A stretch of 64,000 nt of DNA from CAYGVT01 sp964353355. Lineage in GTDB: Archaea; Thermoplasmatota; DTKX01; GCA-020343715. The translations under genes were made by a program, and so were the position numbers. The stretch is taken from positions 1-64,000 of the forward strand of contig CAYGVT010000032.1 in NCBI GenBank assembly GCA_964353355.1, in the 5' to 3' direction. This document shows positions 50,620 to 59,239 of the stretch, piece after piece; the stretch's first letter is position 1, and the number at the start of each line of letters is the position of its first letter. Under the pieces are notes generated by a model. The model did no database searches, had not been told where the DNA came from, and saw only the letters and a list, made by a program, of their open reading frames with translations.

Positions 50620-53097
50620 ATGTCTGGTCGGAAGGCACGCGCGGCCTATGCCGCTGCAATCCTGTCTTTGATGCTCCTCTCCTCGCTGCAGTCCGCCGCA
50701 AGGCCCTCGCCAATCGAGGAGCCCCAGTGGGGCGTCCTCGACCCCCAGCTGCAGGACCTGTTGGGCCACGCCGCCACCGACGAGCGCCTCGACTGCATCG
50801 TGCAGTTCCGCGGCCTCGTCGAGCGCGTCGACCGTGAGGTCCTGGCCGACGAGGGGTTGCAGCTCGTGCACGAGTTCCACATCGTCCCGGCCGTGTGGGT
50901 GAGGGCGACCGTGGCCCAGCTCGAGCGTCTGGCGGGCTATGCCAGGACCGCGTGGGTCGAGCACAACGACAGGCTCTACTACGACATGAACGGGACGACG
51001 ACGGTCATCAACGCGACGCGCTCCTGGAACGCGATGGTCCAGGGAAGCCTCTGGGGCCAGATGGGCATCGACGGCAAGGGCGTGACCGTGGTCGTCCTCG
51101 ACTCGGGCATCGATGCTGGCCACCCCGACTTCGACTACGGCACCAAGACCATCCACAACCTCAAGTCCGACACGGGCACGGGCCCGTGGGTGGAGGTCGA
51201 GAACGGCGACACGAGCTCCGGCCACGGCACGCACGTCGCTGGCACGGTCGCGGGCAACGGGGACGCGTCAGCGGGGGCCTATGCGGGCGTCGCCCCGGGC
51301 GCGAACCTCATCGGGCTGAGCGCGGGAGAGCTGCTCTTCATCACGGGCGGCCTCGGTGGCCTCGAGTGGGTCTACGACCACAGCCGCCCGGGTAACAACC
51401 CCTACAACATCCGCGTCGTGAGCAACAGCTGGGGCGGTGGCGGTGGCCAGTACAACCCGCAGGACTCCATCTCGCAGGCCATAAACCGACTCGTGTACGA
51501 GAACAACGTCCTCGTCAACTTCGCCGCGGGCAACTCCGGCGGCACGGGCGACGACATCCAGGCCTCGAACTACGGCAACACGCCCGCGGCCATCTGCGTC
51601 GCTGCGGCCGACCACGAGGGCACCGGCATCACCGACTTCTCGAGCAAGGGGCAATGGGACTGGGTGGACACTTGGCCCGACGTCGCCGCTCCAGGCCTCA
51701 ACATCATATCGACGGCCGCGCGCCGCACGCTCATCAGCACCATGGCGAAGAACCCCAACGCCAACCCCTACTACCTCGGAATCTCCGGCACGAGCATGGC
51801 GACCCCCCACATCTCGGGCGTCGCGGCCCTGCTGTGGCAGGCCGCGCCGCATCTGCGCGTGTCCGAGGTGCGGCAGGACGCGGGCGTCGTGACCAACGAG
51901 GGCGGGAGCTATGTCGTGGGCCCGCCCGCGGAGGAGGGCTACGGCAGCCTCGCCTACGGCTACCAGGAGTGGACGGGCGAGGCGCTCGACACCCGCATCC
52001 ACGAAATCGAGCTCATCCTGAAGCTCACCGCGACGATGTTGGGCCCCGAGGGCGAGCCCCAGGACACGCTGAACGGCCAGACCGCGAACTACATCCCCGA
52101 CTGGAACGTACCAGGCTTCGCCGACGGCCGCGCCCACGACTTCTCGCAGGGCTACGGGCTCGTGAACGTGTACAGGGCGGTGGGGCTCGCGCTCGCGCTC
52201 GAGAAGCTGCGGACCACGGGCCACCCCGAGGCCACGGTCATGGACGCTTACCGCGTGTTCGAGCCGATGTTCGCGAACAGGACCGTCTCGTGGCCGACGG
52301 ACATGCTCTCCACCTCATGGGGCGGCGAGTGGACGCGGTTCAACGAGCAGGGCGGCAGAACGGTGTTCACGACGAACCAGACGAAGTACGTCTACGTCCC
52401 GGAGGGCGCCTCGAGCATGTCGGTCGCGCTCTCCTACCCCTCGGTCGACCTGACCGAGTTGACGTTCGCATCGCTGGGCTTCCTCATCGACTGGGACGAC
52501 GACGGCACGTGGGACTACACGGGCTCGATGGCCCCGTCCCTGTCCGGCGTCAAGGTCGAGGACGTGCCCCTCTCCGGCGACCTGGGCCGGTACGTCAAGT
52601 TCGGGCTGCAGGGCCGCGGCTTCCGGGTCCAGCGCGTCATCGAGACCAAGCAGTACCAGGAGGCCCGCGTGGAGTACACCATGTCCGTGGCCATCGGCTT
52701 CCCGTCGGACGCGGGCAGCATCGTGGTGGGCGCGCAGGACCTCCACGCCATCGTCGGCCACCTGCGCCTCTCCGAGCCATCCCCCTCCTACGCGAGGGGC
52801 AACATGTCGGTCGAGTACGACGTCTACGACCTCGACCTGGTCCAATGGAACCCGGTGCCGCCCCCCGAGGAGCCACCGGTGGAGCAGGGCGGTTGGCTGC
52901 TGTGGGCCGCGCTCCTGATCGTGCTGCTCATAGGCGGCGCCCTCGCAATGGCCCGACTGCGACCGCAGGGGGCCATCGGTCGGTCGACGAACAGGATGCT
53001 GAGGGCCATGCCCGTCGGCCCCGCCGTGGGCGTCGTGCGGCGCGTCTCGGCGAGCGCACGGTCCGTCGTGACCAGACGGAAACGGCCTGCCTCCTGA
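50620..53097 (+). CDS. Membrane-anchored subtilisin-like serine protease (S8), copy 2
   Basis: 825 residues, collinear with the preceding gene. Catalytic Asp161 (LDSGIDAGHPDF), His202 (GHGTHVAG) and Ser392 (SGTSMATPHISG) are intact, as are the N-terminal propeptide, the C-terminal beta domain and the terminal transmembrane helix (GWLLWAALLIVLLIGGALAM). The cytoplasmic tail is basic like that of copy 1. Long identical stretches (GGLEWVYDHSRPGNNP, SSGHGTH) mark a tandem duplication, but clear divergence in the C-terminal domain and pro-region suggests different substrates. ATG 50620 follows GGTGG; earlier in-frame codons precede the signal peptide. Confidence 0.92.
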   Translation: MSGRKARAAYAAAILSLMLLSSLQSAARPSPIEEPQWGVLDPQLQDLLGHAATDERLDCIVQFRGLVERVDREVLADEGLQLVHEFHIVPAVWVRATVAQLERLAGYARTAWVEHNDRLYYDMNGTTTVINATRSWNAMVQGSLWGQMGIDGKGVTVVVLDSGIDAGHPDFDYGTKTIHNLKSDTGTGPWVEVENGDTSSGHGTHVAGTVAGNGDASAGAYAGVAPGANLIGLSAGELLFITGGLGGLEWVYDHSRPGNNPYNIRVVSNSWGGGGGQYNPQDSISQAINRLVYENNVLVNFAAGNSGGTGDDIQASNYGNTPAAICVAAADHEGTGITDFSSKGQWDWVDTWPDVAAPGLNIISTAARRTLISTMAKNPNANPYYLGISGTSMATPHISGVAALLWQAAPHLRVSEVRQDAGVVTNEGGSYVVGPPAEEGYGSLAYGYQEWTGEALDTRIHEIELILKLTATMLGPEGEPQDTLNGQTANYIPDWNVPGFADGRAHDFSQGYGLVNVYRAVGLALALEKLRTTGHPEATVMDAYRVFEPMFANRTVSWPTDMLSTSWGGEWTRFNEQGGRTVFTTNQTKYVYVPEGASSMSVALSYPSVDLTELTFASLGFLIDWDDDGTWDYTGSMAPSLSGVKVEDVPLSGDLGRYVKFGLQGRGFRVQRVIETKQYQEARVEYTMSVAIGFPSDAGSIVVGAQDLHAIVGHLRLSEPSPSYARGNMSVEYDVYDLDLVQWNPVPPPEEPPVEQGGWLLWAALLIVLLIGGALAMARLRPQGAIGRSTNRMLRAMPVGPAVGVVRRVSASARSVVTRRKRPAS

Positions 53098-53187
53098 GGA
53101 GCATCGCTGGCTCATCGGGCCTCCACGCGAACGTGCCACCGGTCGCCAGGTCGGTCGCCTCTGCCGACCAACGGGGGGTCAGTGCTC

Positions 53188-54948
53188 TCAGAGCTGCTTG
53201 AGCCCCGACTCGGCGCGATCGTTGCCAGGGTCGAGCTTGAGCGCCTCCTCATAGTGCCTGCGCGCGTCATCGCGCTTGCCCTGCTCGCGGAGGATGTCGC
53301 CCGTGTAGATGTGGGCGTCGAAGTTGCTGGGGTCGAGCTCCAGCGCCTTCTTGAAGTGGGTGATGGCCGAGATCTTCTTGTCGAGGAACGCGAGCGTCAC
53401 GGCCTTGTCGAAGTAAGCGAGCGGGAAGTCTGGGGCGAGCGCGATGGCCCTGTCGTAGTGCTTGATGGCGTCCTCGTGCTGGCCCTGGTAGTCCCTCGCG
53501 AGCCCCAGGTTGTGCCACGCGGACGCGTTGGATTCGTCGAGCTCGCACGCGCGGTGGAGGACGGATTCGGCCTCCGGGTAACGCTCCATCGATATGAGGC
53601 AGATGCCCTTGTTGAGCCATGCGTCCACGCGGGCCGCGTCGAGCTGGATGGCGCGGTCGTACGCATCGATCGCATCGGTCGTGCGGCCGAGCGATTCCAG
53701 GGCCGTTCCCTTCGCGCACCACGCGGGGTAGTAGTTCGACTTGAGCGATGTCGCGCGGTTGTAGCACTCGAGCGCGCCCTCGGTCTGCGAGAAGCTCTCG
53801 AGCAGCAGTCCCTTCTGGTACCATGCCTCGCCGTTCCTCGCGTTCCGCTTTATGGCCTCGTCCAAGGCCGCAATGGCCTCGTCGTAGCGACCGTAGGCGG
53901 CAAGGAGCAGCGCCTTGCCCACCCAGGCCTCGTCGTTGTTCCGGTCCTTGTTGAGCGCGAAGTCGAAGCACCGCAGCGAATCCTCGTGCTTGCCCATCGC
54001 GAGCAGCACGTACCCGTTCTCGATCCATGCGGGGGCGAAGTCCGGGTTGAGCGCGACCGCCTTGCTCAATGCGCGGTTGGCCTCCTTGTGACGGCTGGCC
54101 TCCTTGAGGGCCACGCCCAGGTAGAACCAGCCCTCGCCGCGCTTGGCATCGACCTCGGTGGCGCGGTTGAAGGCAAGGATGGCGCTGGCGATGTCGCCGC
54201 TGCCACGCGCCATGACACCTTGGTCGATGAGGCCCTCGAAGTCCTTGGCGAGGTCCTCTTGGCGCAGTGAGCCGGGGGCGGCCGCGGGCAGCTTCTTCGG
54301 GGCCTGGGACGCCGGCGGCGGGGGAGCGTGCCTGCGCTCCTCCTCCTCGGCGGAGCGCGAGGCCGCCTCGGCGTCCTCAGCGTCATCAACGTCCTCGAGG
54401 TCCGCGGGCGCGACGACGGTCACGACCGCCTCGGGCGCGTCATCGCCGTCATGTGGAATGAAAAGCACATCCTGCTGTACGAGCGATGCGGCGACCTTGG
54501 GCTCCTCCTTCATCCCTTCGAAGGGCTGCTCGATGAACGCGAACTCCGTCTCCTCGCCGAACGGGGGCCTCACCTCGAACGCGACTTCCTCATGCTCCTC
54601 CTCCCCCTGCTCGGCCTCACCCGGTCTCATCGACGGTGGTGGCGGGGGCGGCGGTGGTGGCAGCGGTGGTGGCGGCGGCGAGGGCGGCGGTGGAGGGGGC
54701 AGGGCCCTCTTCCCCTTCTGCTGGGCCGGAGGGGCGGGAGGCGGCACGGGCTCCTTGGGCGCCTTCTTCGGGGATGGCGGTGGGGGTGGTGGCGGAAGCG
54801 TCGGCGTGGGTGGTGGTGGGGGCGACGGCCGGGATGGGGTCTGTGCGTCGAGGTGGCTCTGTAGCGCCTCAGGCACCTGGTGACCGCAGAAGAAGCAGAA
54901 CCTCATCGGGGGGTGAAGCTCCTTCCCACAGTTGGGGCAGAAGGGCAT
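53188..54948 (-). CDS. Zinc-ribbon / polyproline / TPR protein
   Basis: 586 residues, predicted cytoplasmic (no signal or membrane segment). An N-terminal zinc ribbon (CPNCG ... CFFCG, residues 4-22) is followed by an extreme polyproline region (about 40-105, runs of up to nine Pro) like formin FH1 segments, an acidic linker, and about nine TPR repeats (about 220-586: e.g. AWIENGYVLLAMGKHEDSL, AWYQKGLLLESFSQTEGAL). TPRs bind partner proteins; polyproline usually binds WW, SH3 or profilin-like domains. Partners unknown. ATG 54948 lies behind TATA-like GGTTAATTAACG. No other gene is co-transcribed. Confidence 0.82.
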   Translation of the reverse strand: MPFCPNCGKELHPPMRFCFFCGHQVPEALQSHLDAQTPSRPSPPPPPTPTLPPPPPPPSPKKAPKEPVPPPAPPAQQKGKRALPPPPPPSPPPPPLPPPPPPPPPSMRPGEAEQGEEEHEEVAFEVRPPFGEETEFAFIEQPFEGMKEEPKVAASLVQQDVLFIPHDGDDAPEAVVTVVAPADLEDVDDAEDAEAASRSAEEEERRHAPPPPASQAPKKLPAAAPGSLRQEDLAKDFEGLIDQGVMARGSGDIASAILAFNRATEVDAKRGEGWFYLGVALKEASRHKEANRALSKAVALNPDFAPAWIENGYVLLAMGKHEDSLRCFDFALNKDRNNDEAWVGKALLLAAYGRYDEAIAALDEAIKRNARNGEAWYQKGLLLESFSQTEGALECYNRATSLKSNYYPAWCAKGTALESLGRTTDAIDAYDRAIQLDAARVDAWLNKGICLISMERYPEAESVLHRACELDESNASAWHNLGLARDYQGQHEDAIKHYDRAIALAPDFPLAYFDKAVTLAFLDKKISAITHFKKALELDPSNFDAHIYTGDILREQGKRDDARRHYEEALKLDPGNDRAESGLKQL

Positions 54949-54976
54949 GAGAGCACCATCTTTTAAATGCCAGTAG

Positions 54977-54992
54977 GCGTTAATTAACCTGT
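54977..54992 (-). promoter_or_regulatory. Promoter of the zinc-ribbon/TPR gene
   Basis: AGGTTAATTAACGCC on the minus strand, about 30-44 bases before the ATG. A second A/T-rich element (CATTTAAAAG) lies too close to the start codon to serve as the TATA box. Confidence 0.4.
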
Positions 54993-55022
54993 TGCTCGGT
55001 TCTCAGACCTGGGAAGCACGCG

Positions 55023-55670
55023 TCAGGGCTTCCTCACCTTGGCCCAGTCGTCCAGGAAGGCCGCGATGCCCTTGTCCGTCAGCGGATGGGCGACCATCTG
55101 CTTGAACACGCTGTAGGGGATGGTCGCGATGTGCGCGCCCGCGAGCGCCGCCTGGACGACGTGCCCGGGGTTGCGCACGGAGGCCACGATGACCTCCGTC
55201 GCGATGTCGTAGTTCCCGTACATGTCGACGATGAGCCCCACCAGCTCCATGCCGTCGTGCGAGATGTCGTCCAGCCTGCCGACGAAGGGGCTCACGTAAG
55301 TCGCCCCCGCCTTCGCGGCCAGCAGCGCCTGCGTGGGGGAGAACACGAGGGTGACGTTGGTCTTGATGCCCTCCGTGCGGCAGGCGTGCGTGGCCTTCAG
55401 GCCCTCGGCCGTCATGGGGATCTTGACGACGACGTTGGGATGCCATTTCGAGAGCTCACGCGCCTCCTTGAGCATCCCCTCCGCCCTCTCCGACGTCGCC
55501 TCCGCGCTGATGGGCCCGTCCACGATGTCGCATATCTCATCGATGACGGTCCTGAAGTCCCGGCCCTCCTTCGCTATGAGGGTGGGGTTGGTCGTGACCC
55601 CCGAGAGGACCCCCCAGCTCGCGACCTCCCTGATGTGGTCGACGTTCGCGGTGTCGATGAACAGCTTCAT
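55023..55670 (-). CDS. Transaldolase, small (TalC/MipB) type
   Basis: 215 residues, the size of the short decameric transaldolases. Moves a dihydroxyacetone unit between sugar phosphates in the non-oxidative pentose pathway. FIDTANVDHIREVASWG, GVTTNPTLIAKEG, the Schiff-base Lys83 in VVVKIPMTAEG, NVTLVFSPTQALLAAKAGA and SPFVGRLDD are intact. This family also includes fructose-6-phosphate aldolases, but the transketolase genes immediately upstream favour transaldolase. AGGAGG precedes ATG 55670. Confidence 0.93.
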   Translation of the reverse strand: MKLFIDTANVDHIREVASWGVLSGVTTNPTLIAKEGRDFRTVIDEICDIVDGPISAEATSERAEGMLKEARELSKWHPNVVVKIPMTAEGLKATHACRTEGIKTNVTLVFSPTQALLAAKAGATYVSPFVGRLDDISHDGMELVGLIVDMYGNYDIATEVIVASVRNPGHVVQAALAGAHIATIPYSVFKQMVAHPLTDKGIAAFLDDWAKVRKP

Positions 55671-55725
55671 CCCATGGCCTCCTCTCGTCTGGCTCAATCC
55701 TGCGCTTGGACCGCGCGCCCTGTCG

Positions 55726-56679
55726 TCAGTCCCGCTCCTTCATCACGTCGTGCGCCGTCCTCGCGAGGTTCTCGGGCGTGAGCCCGTAGGCGCGCATCAT
55801 CTCCTCGACCTCGCCGGACTGCCCGAAGACGTCCTTGATGCCGACCCGCCTCACCGGCGCGCGATACTCCTCCGCCACGACCTCGCAGACCGCGCTGCCG
55901 AGGCCCCCGATGATGCTGTGCTCCTCGGCTGTGACGATTGCCCCCGTTTCCTTCGCCGCCTTGACGATGGCGTCCTGGTCGATGGGCTTGACGGTGGACA
56001 TGTCGATGACGCGGGCCGAGACGCCCTCGGCGGCGAGGACCTCGCGCGCCTTGAGCGCCTCCCCGACCATGATCCCGATTGCGATGATGGCCACGTCCGA
56101 GCCGTCAGCCAGCGTCAGGGAGCGCCCCATGTGCCAGGGCGTGCCCTCGTCGAGGATGTCAGGTATATCCGAGCGGCCCATGCGCATGTAAAACGGGCCC
56201 GGGATGTTCAAGATGGCCTCGGTGATGGACCGCGTCTCGACGCCGTCGCACGGCACTACGACGCGCATGTTGGGGAGCGATCGCATGAGCGCGATGTCCT
56301 CCACGGACTGGTGCGATGCGCCATCGCCACCGACGGTGATGCCGGCATGGCTGGCGACGATCTTGACGTTGAGGTTGGGGTACGCGATGGACTGCCGGAC
56401 CTGGTCGAAGGCGCGGCCGGTGGCGAACACCGCGAACGTGGAGGCGACCACGACCTTGCCCGTCGTCGCGAGCCCGGCCGCCACGCACATCATGTTGGCC
56501 TCGGCGATGCCCATGTTGAAGAACCTCGCGCTGCACTCGGGGACCGCGGCGAACGTGGAGGTCTTCGTGGACGAGGAGAGGTCCGCGTTGAGCACCACGA
56601 TGTGCTGGTTCTTGCCACCGCACTCGGCGAGCGTCGCGCCGAAGACCTCGCGCTGCTTGCGCATGGTCCCCTTCGGCAT
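55726..56679 (-). CDS. Transketolase, C-terminal subunit
   Basis: 317 residues covering the pyrimidine-binding and C-terminal domains of transketolase, encoded separately as is usual in archaea. ADLSSSTKTSTFA, FFNMGIAEANMMCVAAGLA (the Glu that activates thiamine diphosphate), SHAGITVGGDGASHQ and VEDIALMRSLPNM are recognisable. Its ATG shares one base with the stop codon of the N-terminal subunit (TGATG), so the two are translationally coupled and made in equal amount. Confidence 0.94.
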   Translation of the reverse strand: MPKGTMRKQREVFGATLAECGGKNQHIVVLNADLSSSTKTSTFAAVPECSARFFNMGIAEANMMCVAAGLATTGKVVVASTFAVFATGRAFDQVRQSIAYPNLNVKIVASHAGITVGGDGASHQSVEDIALMRSLPNMRVVVPCDGVETRSITEAILNIPGPFYMRMGRSDIPDILDEGTPWHMGRSLTLADGSDVAIIAIGIMVGEALKAREVLAAEGVSARVIDMSTVKPIDQDAIVKAAKETGAIVTAEEHSIIGGLGSAVCEVVAEEYRAPVRRVGIKDVFGQSGEVEEMMRAYGLTPENLARTAHDVMKERD

Positions 56680-57488
56680 CAGCTCGCCCCCTCGAGCTCC
56701 TCGAGCGCTCGCTCGAGCTCCTTTGGGTTCAGCGGTTGCCCGTGGTACTTGACCTGGTTCTCCATGAAGCTCACGCCCTTGCCCTTGACCGTCTGCGCCA
56801 CCAGCATGCGCGGGGTGCCCGGCTCGGGGGATTTGTGCAGCGCCTTGATTAGCTGGTCGTAGTCGTGGCCGTCGACCACCCGCGCGTCCCAGCCGAAGGC
56901 CTTCCACCGCGCCCGCTGGTTGGGCACCGACATGACCCGCTCGGTCGGGCCGTCGATCTGCAGCCTGTTCTCGTCCAGGATGGCGGTGAGGTTGTCGAGC
57001 TTGTTGTGGGCCGCGGCCATCGCGGCCTCCCACACTTGGCCCTCCTGGCTCTCCCCGTCACCGATCAGGGCGTACACATGGTAGTCCAGGCCGTCCAGCT
57101 TGGCCCCGAGCGCCATGCCCACCGCGACCGAGAGGCCCTGCCCGAGCGAGCCCGTCGACATCTCGATGCCGGGCAGGCGCTTCATATCGGGGTGGCCCTG
57201 CAGGGGCGAGCCCAGCTTCCTCAGCGACATCAGCAGGTCCTTCGAGAAGTAGCCGGCCTCCGCGAGCAAGCAGTAGAGCGCCGGGGCCGCATGGCCCTTG
57301 GAGAGCACGAACCGGTCGCGCTGAGGCCATGTGGGGTTGCCGGGGTCGTGGCGCATCACGTTGAAGTAAAGGACCGTGAGGATGTCGGTCGCCGACATCG
57401 AGCCGCCTGGATGGCCCGAGCCCGCCGCCGTCGTCATGAGGAGGATGTTCCTGCGGACCTCTCGGGCGATGTCCTCGAGCCTGCTCAT
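56679..57488 (-). CDS. Transketolase, N-terminal (thiamine diphosphate-binding) subunit
   Basis: 269 residues. Contains SGHPGGSMSATDILTVLYF, SKGHAAPALYCLLAEAGYF, STGSLGQGLSVAVGMALGAK and the TPP/metal motif GDGESQEGQVWEAAMAA...LDN. It transfers two-carbon units between sugar phosphates together with the C-terminal subunit and feeds pentose supply. First gene of a three-gene operon with the C-terminal subunit and transaldolase. AGAGGAC precedes the ATG. Confidence 0.94.
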   Translation of the reverse strand: MSRLEDIAREVRRNILLMTTAAGSGHPGGSMSATDILTVLYFNVMRHDPGNPTWPQRDRFVLSKGHAAPALYCLLAEAGYFSKDLLMSLRKLGSPLQGHPDMKRLPGIEMSTGSLGQGLSVAVGMALGAKLDGLDYHVYALIGDGESQEGQVWEAAMAAAHNKLDNLTAILDENRLQIDGPTERVMSVPNQRARWKAFGWDARVVDGHDYDQLIKALHKSPEPGTPRMLVAQTVKGKGVSFMENQVKYHGQPLNPKELERALEELEGAS

Positions 57489-57582
57489 GTCCTCTATGTG
57501 CTTGAGCGTGCGTGCAGCCTCCCGGGGTCGAAGGGCCGCTCCCAGCCCGCGCGCGGCCGCCTCCGTCCCTAATCATGAGAGG

Positions 57583-57596
57583 GGCAATAAAGGGTT
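57583..57596 (-). promoter_or_regulatory. Promoter of the transketolase-transaldolase operon
   Basis: CAACCCTTTATTGCC on the minus strand, about 95-108 bases before the first start codon, leaving a leader of some 75 bases. It lies back to back with the promoter of the tandem RHH gene. Confidence 0.45.
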
Positions 57597-57620
57597 GCTA
57601 TGGGCGGTCCGCCAGGGGGG

Positions 57621-57633
57621 GAAAAGCCTTATG
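57621..57633 (+). promoter_or_regulatory. Promoter of the tandem RHH gene
   Basis: GAAAAGCCTTATGGCG, 14-26 bases before ATG 57647, so the message would be leaderless. Confidence 0.45.
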
Positions 57634-57646
57634 GCGGCCCCCGCCA

Positions 57647-58081
57647 ATGCCCCGTCCGGAGGGACCAGGCCTGCGGCGCACGCTTGAGTCGCTGCTTGAG
57701 CTGCTCGACGTGGACCGGAGGGCGACGCTCGGCCTCGAGCGCCTCGATGTGGATTGGCCCGTGGTCCTGAGCGTTCCCCTGGACCCGGCGACCTATGACG
57801 CGCTCCGGTTCCTCTCGAGCCTCTACCCGGCGAGCCCGCGCGACATACTGCGCGCGTCCGTCCTGCGCGCGCTCGACCCCGGCTCCATGCCCCCGCCCCA
57901 CCCTGCCGGTGCCGCACCGATGTCGGAGCGCACCGCCCGATTGGAGCTGGGGCTGGCGCGCGACGAGGCCGAGAGGCTTGGTGCGATGGCAGACGGGAAG
58001 GGCATCACCCCCGAGGAGATGGCGACATGGGCGCTCCACGACGCGCTCGGGCCCCTCCTGCACGCCCAAAGACCACGATGA
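57647..58081 (+). CDS. Putative transcription regulator with two ribbon-helix-helix domains in one chain
   Basis: 144 residues. Two segments match the ribbon-helix-helix pattern (beta strand, helix, turn, helix): about 37-77 (VVLSVPLDPATYDALRFL, then SPRDILRASVLRAL) and about 95-137 (ARLELGLARDEAERLGAM, then TPEEMATWALHDAL). Normal RHH repressors are dimers of single domains whose strands pair; here one chain could form the pseudo-dimer. The N-terminal ~35 residues are helical. The gene is divergent from the transketolase operon and shares its control region, so autoregulation or control of that operon is plausible. No family match is claimed. ATG 57647 sits right behind the promoter; an upstream open frame is not transcribed. 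Confidence 0.6.
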   Translation: MPRPEGPGLRRTLESLLELLDVDRRATLGLERLDVDWPVVLSVPLDPATYDALRFLSSLYPASPRDILRASVLRALDPGSMPPPHPAGAAPMSERTARLELGLARDEAERLGAMADGKGITPEEMATWALHDALGPLLHAQRPR

Positions 58082-58175
58082 ACGCGGAGCCACCCCCGAG
58101 GTCCGTGCCATGCTCAGCCGTGCGGGCGGGGCGTTGCGGGGCGGGCCCACGGTGCCGGGACGCCCCTCGGGCGGC

Positions 58176-58958
58176 TCAACCGTACATGCCCGGGGTCGGG
58201 AGCTGCTCGACCCGCTTCCGGCTCTCGAGGCCGTGCCGCATCATCTCGAGGGCCTCATGGATGTTCTTCTCTATCTTGACGGCCTCGTCCATGAGCGGGC
58301 CCGTGTCTATCTCCACGAGGGGCAGCATGTCGTCGATGACATGGATGAGCCTCGCGGCCGCCCTCGCGTCGGGGAACTGTGCGTGCGCGGGTGCGAGGAG
58401 GCAGACGATGTCGCGACCCTCCATGTCGCCCAGGTAGAGCAGCACCCCCGAGATGCCCGTGACGATGCCCACCTTCATGGGGGTGACCTTGAACCGCTCC
58501 ATGGACTTCCAGGCCTTTTCCGTGGAGCACGCGCAGTAGACCTCGGGGTCGCCCTCCTTCTCCTCCCCGGTCACACCGGTGCCCTCCACGGAGACGATGT
58601 GGCTCATGCCCTCCTCCAGAGCCCACTTGAGGATGCGCCTCGCGAGCGGCAGCTGGAGGTCGTCCGGGACCGTGAACTCGGAGGTGAGGATGACCACCTG
58701 GTCGCACTCGTTGTTGGGACCGCAGACCTTGGGGCCGGCGTAGATGCGCATCGGCGGCGTGGGCTGCCCGTCGTGCACGACGGCCGCGGGCGGGAACCTC
58801 CTCGACATGATGGCGCCCACGCGGCGCAGCTTCAGCGTGTCGATGATGTAGGAGGCCACTATCGTGCTCACGAGGCCCACGGTCGGGAAGCTCTCGATGA
58901 GCATCGCATCTTTCAAGTCGATGTCCTCGTACATGTGTATCTCGATGTCATCGTCCAT
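58176..58958 (-). CDS. PAC2-family proteasome assembly chaperone with C-terminal HbYX motif
   Basis: 260 residues of the PAC2/PbaA-PbaB family: AMLIESFPTVGLVSTIVASYII, VVILTSEFTVPDD, EGMSHIVSVEGTGVTGEEKE and the GIVTGISGVLLYLG block. The protein ends PGMYG, i.e. hydrophobic-Tyr-X, the motif by which archaeal chaperones and regulatory particles dock to the 20S proteasome. It should help assemble or gate the proteasome. ATG 58958 has GAGAGG nine bases upstream; TTG 58979 is an alternative that adds seven residues. Confidence 0.85.
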   Translation of the reverse strand: MDDDIEIHMYEDIDLKDAMLIESFPTVGLVSTIVASYIIDTLKLRRVGAIMSRRFPPAAVVHDGQPTPPMRIYAGPKVCGPNNECDQVVILTSEFTVPDDLQLPLARRILKWALEEGMSHIVSVEGTGVTGEEKEGDPEVYCACSTEKAWKSMERFKVTPMKVGIVTGISGVLLYLGDMEGRDIVCLLAPAHAQFPDARAAARLIHVIDDMLPLVEIDTGPLMDEAVKIEKNIHEALEMMRHGLESRKRVEQLPTPGMYG

Positions 58959-59052
58959 CCAGCTCAGCCTCTCGTCCAACCTAGTGCCGTGGTTGCACTT
59001 GAATTTTTCGTCGCCCCGACATCCTCGGTTGCCCCCCGCGAGAACGGCGGGG

Positions 59053-59065
59053 AAAGGTATTTATC
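59053..59065 (+). promoter_or_regulatory. Orphan promoter with no downstream ORF
   Basis: GAAAGGTATTTATCGC, a strong BRE/TATA element on the plus strand in the 280-base gap between the PAC2 and ftsZ genes, neither of which it could serve. Confidence 0.55.
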
Positions 59066-59078
59066 GCTTGCCAGCACG

Positions 59079-59133
59079 AGGAGTGGTCGCACGGCGCGGT
59101 AGCCCGTAAGTCCCGTGCACAGGCACCCCTACA
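59079..59133 (+). ncRNA. Candidate structured small RNA (H/ACA-like plan)
   Basis: About 20-25 bases after the TATA box a nested hairpin begins. The outer arms are AGGAGTG (59079-59085) and CACCCCT (59124-59130), with one mismatch. The inner arms are GCACGG (59089-59094) and CCGTGC (59113-59118), perfect. Between them lie small bulges, and ACA follows directly at 59131-59133. Hairpin, pocket, hairpin and a 3' ACA is the plan of archaeal H/ACA guide RNAs, but the distance from upper stem to ACA (12) is shorter than the usual 14-16, so the class is uncertain. No open reading frame fits here. Confidence 0.3.
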
Positions 59134-59239
59134 CATACGTGGGCCCCGAAATTACTCATCCGCCGGGCAGGGCGCCAGGACGACAGTGCCTGCCGCGCCG
59201 CGCCCCTCTCTCCCGGCCGGCCGTGCCAACGCTCGCCGC

